This document shows positions 17,395-27,670 of a DNA stretch of 32,879 nucleotides, piece by piece; positions within the stretch are counted from its first letter, which is position 1, and each line of letters starts with the position of its first letter. The DNA comes from Egibacteraceae bacterium (lineage in GTDB: Bacteria > Actinomycetota > Nitriliruptoria > Euzebyales > Egibacteraceae): positions 1 through 32,879 of the forward strand of contig JAUJMQ010000031.1 of assembly GCA_030446775.1 (NCBI GenBank). Reading direction: 5' to 3'. Under the pieces are notes generated by a model. The model was not told the DNA's origin. It saw only the letters and a program-made list of their open reading frames with translations, and did not search any database. A program made the translations under genes and the position numbers.

Positions 17395-18364
17395 CGGCGC
17401 TCGCCGGCCCGGCGGGGGCCAGCACCGCCAGCGGACGCGCGCGCCCGTCGCGGTCGGCGACCATCGCGAGCAGGCGCCCGTCGCCGTCGAGGAGCGCGAC
17501 CGGACCGGGGTGCCCCGTGGCCGGGACGGGCCGGCCGTGCCCGACGTCGCGCGCTGTCGGCTCGTCCACCACGACCGTCGGATGGTCGGCGACCGCCTGG
17601 GCGGGCGTCAGCATCACCTCGGCCAGCCGCCTCTGCGCGCCGAGTTCCCGCAGCGTGTCCAGGTCGACCGCGTCGCGCGCGCAGAACCGTCCCGACGCCA
17701 GGCGCCGCAACCCCGTCAGGTGCGCACCCACACCGAGCCGCTCGCCGACATCGGCCGCGAGCGTGCGGACGTAGGTGCCGGCCGAGCAGGTGACGACGAA
17801 GTGGGCCTCCGGGTGTGGCCCGGGCGAGAAGTCGGTGAGCACGAGGTCGTCGATCGTCACGGGTCGCGACGGGCGCTCGACCTCCTCGCCGCGGCGGGCC
17901 CTGGCGTACAGTCGCTCACCGCCGACCTTGACCGCCGACACCATCGGCGGCACCTGACGAATACCGCCGACGAATGACCGCAGCGCCTGGCGCACCGCCG
18001 CCTCGTCCAGCGCCGAAGCGTCCCGCCGGACGAGCACGTCGCCCGCCGCGTCCAGCGTCGAGGTCGTCACCCCCAGCCGCATCCGGGCGTCGTAGGTCTT
18101 GGTCGAGGCCTGCAGGAAGGGCACGAGCCGCGTGGCACGGCCGACGCAGACGACCAGCACGCCGGTGGCTTCGGGGTCCAGCGTCCCGGCGTGGCCGACC
18201 TTCGTTCCTCCGCGTCGCCGGGGGCGTTGCGGGGCGGCGAGGATGCGGCGCACGACGGCGACGACGTCGTGGGACGTCATGCCCGGCGGCTTGTCGACGA
18301 CGAGCACGCCGTCGGTGACGGCGGCCGGCGACCCCTCGAAGGTGCGGCCGTCAGCGACCGGCAT
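17387..18364 (-). CDS. truB: tRNA pseudouridine(55) synthase
   Basis: TruB converts U55 in the T-loop of tRNAs to pseudouridine. The 325-residue product starts at ATG 18364, overlapping the end of rbfA by 14 bases. It carries [14 protein letters not shown] (22-35), the catalytic-aspartate motif [12 protein letters not shown] (57-68, Asp about 63), [42 protein letters not shown] and [20 protein letters not shown]-terminal PUA-like segment follows the catalytic domain, as in actinobacterial TruB. The order rbfA-truB-ribF is standard. Confidence 0.95.
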   Translation of the reverse strand: MPVADGRTFEGSPAAVTDGVLVVDKPPGMTSHDVVAVVRRILAAPQRPRRRGGTKVGHAGTLDPEATGVLVVCVGRATRLVPFLQASTKTYDARMRLGVTTSTLDAAGDVLVRRDASALDEAAVRQALRSFVGGIRQVPPMVSAVKVGGERLYARARRGEEVERPSRPVTIDDLVLTDFSPGPHPEAHFVVTCSAGTYVRTLAADVGERLGVGAHLTGLRRLASGRFCARDAVDLDTLRELGAQRRLAEVMLTPAQAVADHPTVVVDEPTARDVGHGRPVPATGHPGPVALLDGDGRLLAMVADRDGRARPLAVLAPAGPASAGG

Positions 18365-18704
18365 CGGTGGCGTCGTCCTCGCGCAGCAGGGCCTCGATGC
18401 GGCGACCCCGCTCGGGCAGCGGGTCGGGCGTGAAGCGCAGGTCGGGCACCCGTTTCATCCGCAGCTGCGCGCCCAGCTCCCGCCGGACCAGCGCGGCGGC
18501 GCTGGCCAGTCCCGCCGCGGTCGCCGTCCGCGACTCCTCGGTGTCGGGCAGCACGGTGTAGAAGACCTCGGCGCTGCCGAGATCGGACGTCGTGCGCACG
18601 TCGGTGACGGTCACGAACCCCACCCGCGGGTCCTTCAGGTCGCGCAGGCGCTCGGCCACGACCTCCTTGACCGCCTCGTTGACCCGCCTCAACCGCTGCG
18701 ACAT
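18351..18704 (-). CDS. rbfA: 30S ribosome-binding factor A
   Basis: RbfA binds the 30S subunit and helps mature the 5' end of 16S rRNA; in other bacteria it is needed at low temperature. The 117-residue protein begins MSQRLRRVNEAVKEVVAERL. It shows the family pattern LKDPRVGFVTVTDVRTTSDLG, AEVFYTVL, LVRRELGAQLRMKRVPDLRF and a short acidic tail. The ATG at 18704 lies four bases past the ylxP stop, and the 3' end overlaps truB. Confidence 0.95.
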   Translation of the reverse strand: MSQRLRRVNEAVKEVVAERLRDLKDPRVGFVTVTDVRTTSDLGSAEVFYTVLPDTEESRTATAAGLASAAALVRRELGAQLRMKRVPDLRFTPDPLPERGRRIEALLREDDATDAGR

Positions 18705-18708
18705 CCGA

Positions 18709-19002
18709 TCACTCCTCCGGCGAGACGATGGAGATCGAGAAGCTCACGACCTCCACGCGGGGGTCACGCCACACGATCTGCTCGACCTGCTGGGCCACCT
18801 TGCGCGCCCCGGTCTGCGACCCGGCCGCGATGGCCACGCCCAGCCGGCACCGCTGCCACAGATCCTGGTACCCCACCTCCGCCACCGACACATTGAGGTC
18901 GTTGCGCAGCGCCGCCACCAACGACTTGACCACTCCCCGCTTGCCCTTCAACGAAGTCGCCTGCGGAACATGCAGGTCCACCGAAACCAACGCCGCGATC
19001 AT
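18709..19002 (-). CDS. ylxP: DUF503 family protein (YlxP-like)
   Basis: The 97-residue product, beginning MIAALVSVDLHVPQATSLKGKR, matches the small DUF503/YlxP family found beside rbfA and implicated in ribosome maturation. Conserved parts are SLKGKRGVVKSLVAALRNDL, VAEVGYQDLWQRC, a GVAIAAGS stretch and a C-terminal VVSFSISIVSPEE. ATG at 19002 is preferred over upstream starts, because it fits the family length and follows a purine-rich cluster (GGAGGGAAGG and GGAGGG). Four bases separate it from rbfA, so the two are coupled. The exact biochemical role is not known to me. Confidence 0.9.
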   Translation of the reverse strand: MIAALVSVDLHVPQATSLKGKRGVVKSLVAALRNDLNVSVAEVGYQDLWQRCRLGVAIAAGSQTGARKVAQQVEQIVWRDPRVEVVSFSISIVSPEE

Positions 19003-19211
19003 GCCCTCCAGCCTTCCCTCCGGTTCCCGTCGCGAGGAGCAACGCGCTCTACCGGAACGCACGAGCCCAACCGAGCCGGAGGCCGCCGGGTCTCGCCGGA
19101 GGGGCTTGGAGGGCGGGTGGGTGTAGCGCCCCGGAGGTGAGACCCGGCGGCCGGAGGTGAACCCACCGGCCGGAGGCGGTCACGCAGCCCCCAAGCCGGC
19201 CGGGCAACAGA
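19003..19211 (-). promoter_or_regulatory. Structured leader between infB and ylxP with anti-Shine-Dalgarno motifs
   Basis: On the minus strand this transcribed gap contains TCACCTCCGG twice (about 19160-19151 and 19140-19131). That core matches the anti-Shine-Dalgarno end of 16S rRNA, and it can pair with CCGGAGG (19023-19017) just before ylxP. A perfect 14-base inverted repeat also spans it (19081-19094 with 19139-19152). The two CACCTCCGG copies lie in adjacent 20-base direct repeats. Sequestration of the ylxP ribosome binding site is a plausible inference; a simple terminator after infB is the alternative. Confidence 0.4.
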
Positions 19212-22177
19212 TCAGGTACGCGCCACCTCACGCTCCTCGTAGACCTCGAACTCGTCCCCCTCTTTGATGTCGGCGAACTTGTCCAGGCCGACGCCGCACT
19301 CGAAGCCGGTCGCCACCTCGGTGACGTCCTCCTTGAAGCGGCGCAACGATGAGATCGTGTCCTCGGCGGTCACGACGCCGTCGCGGATGACGCGGACCTT
19401 GGCGTTGCGCCGCAGCTCCCCGTCGGTGACGTAGCAGCCGAACACGAAACCGGCGCGCGGGACGCGGAACACCTCGCGCACCGTGGCACGCCCCGTGACG
19501 ACCTCCCGGAACTCGGGTGCGAGCATGCCGCGCACGGCGTTCTCGATGTCCTCGGTCGCCTTGTAGATGATCGAGTACTGGCGCAGGTCGACGCCGCTCT
19601 CGTCGATCGCCTGCCGGGCGTTGGCCTCCGGCCGCACGTTGAACGCGATGATGATCGCATCCGACGTCTCGGCGAGGTTGACGTCGTACTGGGTGACCGC
19701 ACCGACCGCCTTGTGGATGATGCGGATCTTCACCTCGGGCAGCTCGAGCTTGTTCATCGCGTCGGCGACGGCCTCGACGGAGCCGGCCACGTCGCCCTTG
19801 ATGATGAGGTTCAGCGTGGACAGCTGGCCCTGGGCGATGGCGCCGGACAGGTCCTCCAGCGACAGGGTCCGGCGGTTGGCGAGCTCCAGGCGCCGCTGCC
19901 GCGTCCGCCGGCCGGCGGCGATGTCACGGGCGGTGCGCTCGTCGTCGACGACGCGGAACTCGTCGCCGGCGTCGGGCACCTCGTTCCAGCCGAGGACCTG
20001 GACGGGGTCGACGGGCCGGCTTGGTCCACCGGGCGCCCGTCGTCGTTGAACATCGCGCGGATCCGGCAGTCGGCGCTGCCGGCGACGACGTTGTCGCCGA
20101 CGTGCAACGTGCCGGCCTGCACGAGGACGGTCGCGACGGCGCCGCGCCCCCGGTCGAGGTGCGCCTCGATGACCGCACCGCGGGCGCGCCGCTCGGGGTT
20201 GGCCTTCAGCTCGGCCACGTCGGCCTGGAGCAGGACCATCTCGAGCAGGTCGTCGAGGTTCTCCTTGGTCTTCGCCGAGACGTTGACCATCGTCGTCTGC
20301 CCGCCGAACTCCTCGGCGATGAGGTCGTACTCGGTGAGCTGGGTGCGGACCCGGGTCGGGTCGGCGCCCTCCTTGTCGATCTTGTTGACCGCGACGATGA
20401 TCGGCACCTCGGCGGCCTTGATGTGGTTGATCGCCTCGACGGTCTGGGGCTTGACGCCGTCGTCGGCGGCGACCACGAGGATCGCGACGTCGGTGACCTC
20501 GGCGCCGCGGGCGCGCATCTGCGTGAACGCCTCGTGGCCGGGGGTGTCGATGAACGTGATCTTGCGGCCGTCCTTGGTGATCTGGTAGGCGCCGATGTGC
20601 TGGGTGATGCCGCCGGCTTCCCCGGACACGACGTCGGCGTCGCGGATGGCGTCCAGCAGCAGGGTCTTGCCGTGGTCGACGTGACCCATCACCGTGACGA
20701 CGGGAGCACGCTCGCGCAGCTGCTCGGGCGCGTCGTGCTCCTCGGCGCCGAACTCCAGCTCCTCGGGGGTGATGAAGCGGACGTCGGCGTCCATCTCCGC
20801 CGCGACGAGCTCGATGAGGTCCGCCGACATCGACTGCGTCACCGTGATCATCTCCCCCATGCCGAACAGCACGCGGACGATGTCGGTGGGGCTGACGCCG
20901 ATGGCCTTGGCGAACTCGCCGACCGTGACGCCGGGCACGACGTCGACCGGTCCGCTGACGGTGGCCTTGACCGGCCCGCCGCGGACCTGGCGCTGCGGCC
21001 TGTTCGACGCCTCGAACTGCTCCTGGAGCGTCGGCTCCCTGCGACGCTTGCCCTTGCCCTTCTTGCCTGCTGGCGCGCCGGGACGGCCGGGCCCGGCGCC
21101 GGGGCCGGCGCCGGGGGCGGCGCCGGGGCGGCCGGGGGCGCCGGTGGGCCGGCCCGGAGCACCGGCGGGCACCCGGCCCGGGGCGGTGGGCCGCCCGGCG
21201 CCGGCGCCGGGCGCTGGGCGCCCCGTGCCGCCAGGGCCGCCGGGGCGCCCGGCGCCCGCGGCCGGGGCGTCCTTGGGTGCGGGGCGCAGCGGCGGCGGGA
21301 TGTATCGCTTACCGGAGCCCTCCTTGGGCAGGTTGTGCTCGACGCGCCGGCGGGGCTCGACCGGAAGGCCGGTCGCGGCGGGGCTGAAGGGCAGGCGCGG
21401 CGGCACCGTCGGCTGGCCCGGCCGCGGCGGCGTGCCGGGGCGCGGGACGCCAGGGACGCCGCGGGGCTCCTCGTCGTCCTCGCGCTCGTGGACGACCGGC
21501 GCGGGCGGCGGTGGGAGGCGCCGTTCTGCGGGCGGCAGGGCTGGGCGGGGCATCCCCGCCGGACGGACCACCCCGGCGCGGGCGGCCTGGGTGGCCGAGC
21601 GGGTCTGCTCCGTGGCCGGCTGGCCCGTCCCGGTGGTGTCGGCGGCCTGCTGTGGCGCGGTCGGCGCCGCGGGCGCGGGGCCTGCCCTGGCCACCGGGGC
21701 CGTGGTCTGCGGCGCCTGCGTGCCGGCCGTGGGCGCGGCCGCCTCCTGCTCGGACAGCAGCGGCGAGGCGTCCTCGCCGGTGCCCCCGACGCTCACGCCG
21801 GTCGGCGCGGAGGGACGGAACGGCGTCGCCGGCGGCCGGAAACGCGGCGTCGCCGGCGCGGCGGCGGCGGCGGCCGCCTCCTCCTGCTCGCGCCGCAGGT
21901 GCGGCGGCAGGATGCGGCGAGCCGTGGCCTCCCTGGGCGGGCCGGTCAGGGCGGACAGGTCATAGGCCTCCGCCTCGGCGCGCTCGCGCTCCTCCTGCTG
22001 CCGGCGCCGGGCCTCCGCCCGCTTGCCGAGGCTCTCGGTGAACCGGGCGGCGTCGGGCATCTCGACGGTCGACGAGTGTGACCTCGCCTCCACGCCGAGC
22101 TCGGCCAGGCGGCGGATGACCTCCTTGTTGGAAAGTCCCGTCTCCTGCGCCAGCTCGTAGATGCGCTTCTTGCTCAC
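19212..22177 (-). CDS. infB: Translation initiation factor IF-2, one frameshift
   Basis: IF-2 is the GTPase that brings initiator tRNA to the ribosome and promotes subunit joining. The N-terminus ([21 protein letters not shown]) has the IF2_N fold. About 350 Pro/Gly/Ala/Arg-rich residues follow, then a second IF2_N segment ([20 protein letters not shown]). The GTPase carries GHVDHGKT at 498-505, [28 protein letters not shown] and NKIDK. The C-terminal domains ([32 protein letters not shown]) lie in the next frame. One missing base near 20004 (after [21 protein letters not shown] continues) explains this. Corrected length is about 988 residues. The GTG start at 22177 directly follows the ylxR stop. 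Confidence 0.95.
21060..21265. repeat. Low-complexity Gly-Pro-Arg repeat inside infB
   Basis: A run of GCCGGG/GGCGCC variants encodes [18 protein letters not shown]-type repeats in the linker of IF-2. Such linkers are common in actinobacterial IF-2 and vary in length; this is coding DNA, not a CRISPR or satellite. Confidence 0.7.
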
Positions 22178-22489
22178 TCACTCACTCCTACCGGCGGTCG
22201 TTGCGCCGCCGTTGTGCCGTGTCGCCGTCTCCCACGCCGCCCGCAGAGCGTCGCCGTCGTAGTGCGCGGGCCGTTCGGTCAGCCGCAACGCGCGGGCGGC
22301 GGGCGCGCCGGCCGTGCGCAGCAACGTGTCCATGCAGGCGGGCCGATCACACAGGTACGCCCCGCGTCCGGGCATGCGGGCCGCCTCATCGACGGTCAGG
22401 ACACCCTCGGCCGCCACCAGCCTCACCAACGAGGGCTTGTCGCCGCGTCGCCGGCAGACCAGGCAGGAGCGGGTGGGAACGGTCACCAC
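22178..22489 (-). CDS. ylxR: YlxR-family (DUF448) RNA-binding-like protein
   Basis: The 103-residue protein has the DUF448 signature RSCLVCRRRGDKPSLVRLV, then GRGAYLCDRPAC. YlxR proteins are small, basic nucleic-acid-binding proteins encoded between nusA and infB, and some reports link them to RNase P or translation regulation. The start is GTG at 22489, one base after the nusA stop, and the stop abuts the infB start, so three genes are coupled. The first CxxC and the later cysteines (DRPAC) could bind metal, but that is inference. Confidence 0.9.
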   Translation of the reverse strand: MVTVPTRSCLVCRRRGDKPSLVRLVAAEGVLTVDEAARMPGRGAYLCDRPACMDTLLRTAGAPAARALRLTERPAHYDGDALRAAWETATRHNGGATTAGRSE

Positions 22490-22490
22490 A

Positions 22491-23648
<1,158 letters not shown>

Positions 23649-23665
23649 CGTCTGTCGCTCCTCAC

Positions 23666-24118
23666 TCACCACGGCAGCACCTGGCGGGCCGTGACGATCT
23701 CGTCGTAGGGCACGGTGACGGTCGCGCCGGGCGTCGCGATCTCCACGGCCTCGTCGCCGGCCGTCGCGACCGTCCCGTGCACGGGGACGGTGCCGTCCGA
23801 CGTCCGCCGCTCCACGCGCACGGCGCGACCCTCGACCCGGTCGAAGTCGCGCTGGGTGCGCAGGGGGTGGTCGACGCCCGGGGAGGTCACCTCCAGCGCG
23901 TAGCCGCCGGCGACCGGGTCGACGACGGCGAGCCGCTGCGACAGCGCCACCGACAGCGCCCGGCAGACCGCCACGTCGACGCCGCCGTTGCGGGCGACGA
24001 CCACCCGCACGACGCTGCGCGGCCCCGAACCGCGGACCTGCACGTCGAGCAGGTCCAGGCCGGCTCCGGCGGCCAGGGGCTCGGCCTCACGGCGCACGAC
24101 GGTCGTCGCGTCGGCCAT
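23666..24118 (-). CDS. rimP: Ribosome maturation factor RimP
   Basis: RimP assists early 30S assembly. The 150-residue product shows the expected two domains: an N-terminal part (EPLAAGAGLDLLDVQVRGSG, VVRVVVARNGGVDV, LSQRLAVVDPVAGGYALEVTSPG, DHPLRTQRDF) and an SH3-like C-terminal part (RVERRTSDGTVPVHGTV, TVTVPYDEIVTARQVLPW). The ATG at 24118 has AGGAGG five bases upstream; the open frame extends far upstream, but that part overlaps the leader and a gene in another frame. It is the first gene of the rimP-nusA-ylxR-infB unit. Confidence 0.93.
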   Translation of the reverse strand: MADATTVVRREAEPLAAGAGLDLLDVQVRGSGPRSVVRVVVARNGGVDVAVCRALSVALSQRLAVVDPVAGGYALEVTSPGVDHPLRTQRDFDRVEGRAVRVERRTSDGTVPVHGTVATAGDEAVEIATPGATVTVPYDEIVTARQVLPW

Positions 24119-24188
24119 GCCTGCCTCCTGTCCGCTCGTGGGTCGTGGGATGCCTTCGTCCTGCCGGGCGGGTGCCCGGTCCGCGCAA

Positions 24189-24213
24189 CAAAAAGTGGGC
24201 GTGGGCGCCCACT
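24189..24213 (-). terminator. Intrinsic-terminator-like hairpin in the rimP-nusA leader
   Basis: On the minus strand AGTGGGCG, loop CCCA and CGCCCACT form a perfect eight-pair stem followed by TTTTTGTT. This is one of the few T-runs in the whole window. It lies downstream of the candidate promoter (24304-24333) and 70 bases before the rimP start, so it could terminate or attenuate the operon's own transcript. It is more than 200 bases past the upstream gene's stop. Confidence 0.7.
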
Positions 24214-24303
24214 CCGGTCCGGCTCGGTTGGCAGGGACGGCGCCGCACGGCGGTGCAGTCCCCGGACGCGCGGCCTCGCGGCCCGACCGGGTCCTGTCCG
24301 CCG

Positions 24304-24333
24304 ACGGTAGCAGCACCCGGCGGGTGGCGGCAA
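24304..24333 (-). promoter_or_regulatory. Candidate promoter of the rimP-nusA-infB operon
   Basis: On the minus strand TTGCCG (24333-24328) is followed after 18 bases by TACCGT (24309-24304). This fits actinobacterial vegetative promoters (TTGNNN and TANNNT). The start of transcription would fall near 24298, giving a leader of about 180 bases that contains the terminator-like hairpin at 24194-24213. The surrounding gap 24119-24432 shows no coding frame. Confidence 0.55.
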
Positions 24334-24432
24334 CGCCTCCACCGGGCCCTCGTCCTGCGCCCTCCGTCGCAGTTGGTTCTGATCCGTTTCCCCGGCGGAA
24401 CAGACAGAACGAACGGGATGAGTGGGAGCCGG

Positions 24433-25229
24433 TCAGGGGGCCGGGGACTTCGGAGGCCGGGGGGCCGGGACGAGCAGGGCCAGCAGCTCGGAGGCCACAC
24501 CGGGGGCGGCCACGACGACCGCCTCGGCGGGCCCGGTCACGGGGCGGCCGCGCCCGTCGGTGACCGACGCGCCGGCCTCGGCGGCGATGAGCCCGCCCGC
24601 GGCGGTGTCCCAGCGCCCCTGGGCGGCGCCGAGGGCGACGTCGGCCCGGCCGCAGGCGACGTCGCACAGGTCCAGGGCCGTCGAGCCGGTGATCCGCCCG
24701 GTCATCATCGACCGCCACAGCCGGCCGACGTCGCCGTCGACGAAGCTGCCGGCGTTGGGCCCGGCGCAGAACAGCGCCTCGGCGAGGCTCGTCGTGGGTG
24801 CGGCGCGCAGCACGACGCCGTCCAGGGCGGCTCCGCACCCGCGCGCGGCGGTGAACAGCTCGCCGGCGACGGGCGCGAGCACCGCCGCGGCCGCCATCCG
24901 GTCGTCGCTGCCGCAGAACCCGATCGACACCGCCCAGCGGCGTCGCCGCTTGACGAAGTTGGCGGTCCCGTCCAGCGGGTCGACGTACCACCGCCGCCGG
25001 CCACGGACCCTCGCCTCGGTGAGCTGGGCACCTCCTCCCCCACGACGAGGTCGTCGGGGAAGGCGGCGTGCAGGTGCTCCCGGACGACCGCCTCGGCTTC
25101 GCGGTCGGCGACGGTGACCGGGTCGCCGGCCCCCTTCCACTCTGCGAGGACGCCGGCGGCGTGGTGGTCGAGCAGCACGGCGCCGGCGGCCTCGGCGGCG
25201 CGGACGGCCGCCGACAGCTCGGGGGTCAC
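24433..25229 (-). CDS. Inositol-monophosphatase-family phosphatase, one frameshift
   Basis: The product belongs to the Mg-dependent inositol monophosphatase / histidinol-phosphatase / 3'-nucleotidase superfamily; the substrate cannot be told from sequence. The N-terminal half ([38 protein letters not shown]) and the C-terminal half ([50 protein letters not shown]) sit in neighbouring frames. One missing base near 25028-25036 separates them. The metal ligands (Glu in GEE, DPLDGT, and Asp in WDTAAG) are all present. Corrected length is about 265 residues, normal for the family. GTG at 25229 overlaps the ispG stop (GTGA). Confidence 0.88.
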
Positions 25230-26394
25230 GCGATGACGGACGGACGGCCGCTGCCGCGCTCGCGGCGGATCTCCTCGGCGACCTCGTTGGCGAGGTCGAG
25301 CAGGCCCGACACGATCTGGTCCTCGGGCACCTGCGCGACGACCTGGCCCTTGTACAGCAGCTGGCCCTTGCCCTTGCCGGCGGCGACGCCGACGTCGGCC
25401 TCGCGGGCCTCGCCGGGGCCGTTCACGACGCAGCCCATGACCGCGACCCGCAAGGGGACGTCGATGCCCTCCAGGGCGCTTTGGACCTGCTCGGCGAGGG
25501 TGTAGACGTCGACCTCGGCACGGCCGCACGACGGGCACGAGACGACGTCGAGCCCGCGCTCGCGCAAGTGCAGCGCCTCCAGGATCGCGATGCCGGCCTT
25601 GACCTCCTCGACGGGGTCGGCCGACAGCGACACGCGGATGGTGTCGCCGATGCCCTCGGCGAGCAGCGTGCCGATCCCGACCGCGGACTTCGTGATGCCC
25701 GTCTTGGGCGGCCCGGCCTCGGTCACGCCGAGGTGCAGCGGGTAGTCGCAGCGCTCGGCGAGCAGCCGGTAGGTCTGGATCATCGTCCACGGGTCGGAGT
25801 GCTTCACCGAGATCTTGGTGTCGAAGAAGCCGACCTCTTCCAGCAGCCGCACCTCGGCCAGGGCGGACTCGACGAGCGCCTCTGGGGTCACGCCGCCGTG
25901 CTTGGCCAGGACGACGTCCTCCAGCGACCCGCCGTTCACGCCGATGCGGATCGGAATCCCCGTTGGGAGGCGGCGTCGCCGATGAGCCGGACCTTGTCGT
26001 GCTTGCGGATGTTGCCCGGGTTGATGCGGACGCCGGCGCAGCCCGCCTCGATCGCGGCCATCGCGTACTTCCACTGGAAGTGGATGTCAGCGATGACCGG
26101 CACCGTCGACTTGGCCGCGATCGTGGCGAGGGCGTCGGCGTCTTCCTGCCGTGGGCACGCCACCCGGACGATGTCGACCCCCGCGGCGTTGAGCGCGGCG
26201 ATCTGCTGCAGGGTGGCGTTGACGTCGTGGGTCGGCGTCGTCGTCATCGACTGGACGCTGATCGGCGCGCCGTCGCCGACCCGCACCCGACCGACGGACA
26301 GCCCGCGGCTGGCCCGCCGCCGGGGCGGCTGGGCGTGCGGCGGGGTCTGCGCGGGCGCCGGGGCGGTGGTCAGGACGGGAAGCGGCGTGCGCAC
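25226..26394 (-). CDS. ispG: 4-hydroxy-3-methylbut-2-en-1-yl diphosphate synthase (flavodoxin), one frameshift
   Basis: IspG is the [4Fe-4S] enzyme of the penultimate MEP-pathway step. The TIM-barrel half ([59 protein letters not shown]) is in one frame. From about 25963 the remainder is in the next ([38 protein letters not shown]). One missing base between them (DAASQ, then GIPIRIG) restores about 389 residues. Cluster ligands are seen as CPSC near residue 286-289 and GCVVNGPGE near 320. The GTG start at 26394 is uncertain; a Pro-rich N-terminal extension of about 30 residues precedes the conserved domain. It overlaps the downstream phosphatase gene. Confidence 0.93.
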
Positions 26395-26518
26395 GGGTCG
26401 CGGACCCTCTCTGTGCGAATCGGAGGCGAGCGGTGCCGCCAGGGTACGTCCAGCGCCCTGCGGGCCGGTCGGCGGGCGGCTCGACCCGGTGAGTGCGGCG
26501 CCGGGCGGCGCCCCGGCG

Positions 26519-27670
26519 CTACCGGGGCAGCAGGTCCGAGGCGGGCTTGACGAGGTCGACGTACAGCGCGGTCAGCGACAGGACGACGAAGAACAGGATC
26601 ACCGCCAGGGCGATCGGCGTGACGACCGAGGGGTCCAGGCGCCACGACGCCGACCGGCCGCGCAGGCGCCGGACGCCGTTGACGCCCTCCTCGATGAGCA
26701 GGACCGCCAGGTGCCCGCCGTCCAGCGGCGGCAGCGGCAGCATGTTCAGCGTCCCCAGCGTGATGTTGAGCAGTGCGAGCAGCAGCAGGACGTTGAACAC
26801 GTCGCCCGACTGCCCCAGGGCGTTGACGGTCTGGCCCACGCCCACGAGGCTGACCGGCCCGTCGGCCTGCCGGGGCCCGGGATCGTCGACGGAGCCGAAC
26901 CACTCCGCGAGCGCGGCCGGGCTGAACGCCTGCCCCAGGCCGCGCAGGTTCGCCACGGCGATCGAGAAGATCGACAAGTCGCCGCTGACGGTGCTGCGCA
27001 GCGCCTCGCCGACCGGCAGGGTGCGCACGACGGCGGCGGGTCCTACGCCGAGGAACGCGCCGGCGGTGCCGTCCGGCAGCTGGGACGCCAGCTGGACCGA
27101 CAGCTCCCGCTCGCCGCCGTCGCGCTCCAGGCGCAGCGCCACCGTCTCGCCGGCCCTGCCCGCCAGCGCGTCGCGGACCGCGTCGAAGTCGGGCGTCGGG
27201 CGTCCGTCGACCGCGGTGATCCGATCCCCGAGGGCGACGCCCGCCCGGTCGGCCGGGCTGCCCTCGACGACGACCTCGATGGTGTTGGTGGCGGGCGCGT
27301 CGGGGTCGGGCAGCCCGACGAACGCCAGCGCCGCGAACACGAGCCCGGCGGCCACCACGAAGTGGGTCGCCGAGCCGGCCACCAGGACGATGGTGCGCTT
27401 CCAGGCGGCCTGCTCGCGGAACGTGCGGCCGGAGTCGGCGGGGTCGACCTCCTCGGCGTCGCTCATCCCGACGATCTTGACGAAGCCGCCGGCGGGGATC
27501 GCCTTGACCCCGTACTCGGTCTCGCCCCCCCGGAACGACCACAGCGTCGGGCCGAAGCCGAGGAAGAACTTCTCGACCTTCATGCCGAACAGCTTCGCGG
27601 TCGCGTAGTGGCCGAACTCGTGGAACATGATCACGAAGATCAGGCCGAGCACGAAGATCGCGACGTACAT
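26519..27670 (-). CDS. rseP: Site-2 metalloprotease, RseP/RIP family (M50)
   Basis: This intramembrane zinc protease cleaves membrane-bound regulators such as anti-sigma factors or signal-peptide remnants. The 383-residue protein opens with a membrane helix containing HEFGH ([19 protein letters not shown]), then [14 protein letters not shown] second helix ([20 protein letters not shown]) precedes one PDZ domain ([23 protein letters not shown]), as in actinobacterial homologues. The third helix region includes [14 protein letters not shown], which supplies the Asp ligand, and a last helix ([19 protein letters not shown]) ends the protein. ATG at 27670 shares a base with the dxr stop (TGATG); a GTG three bases upstream is the alternative. 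Confidence 0.94.
   Translation of the reverse strand: MYVAIFVLGLIFVIMFHEFGHYATAKLFGMKVEKFFLGFGPTLWSFRGGETEYGVKAIPAGGFVKIVGMSDAEEVDPADSGRTFREQAAWKRTIVLVAGSATHFVVAAGLVFAALAFVGLPDPDAPATNTIEVVVEGSPADRAGVALGDRITAVDGRPTPDFDAVRDALAGRAGETVALRLERDGGERELSVQLASQLPDGTAGAFLGVGPAAVVRTLPVGEALRSTVSGDLSIFSIAVANLRGLGQAFSPAALAEWFGSVDDPGPRQADGPVSLVGVGQTVNALGQSGDVFNVLLLLALLNITLGTLNMLPLPPLDGGHLAVLLIEEGVNGVRRLRGRSASWRLDPSVVTPIALAVILFFVVLSLTALYVDLVKPASDLLPR

Noticed and set aside
21060-21265. Possible repeat array or CRISPR
   Set aside because: Units are irregular and in frame with the IF-2 linker; there are no spacers of constant length.
20021-22081. Long plus-strand frame opposite infB
   Set aside because: Mirror of the IF-2 coding strand and its Gly-Pro-Arg linker; no independent evidence.
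26497-26518. GGCGCC-based hairpin after rseP as a terminator
   Set aside because: GGCGCC palindromes are frequent by chance at this GC content and there is no U-run; not strong enough to list.
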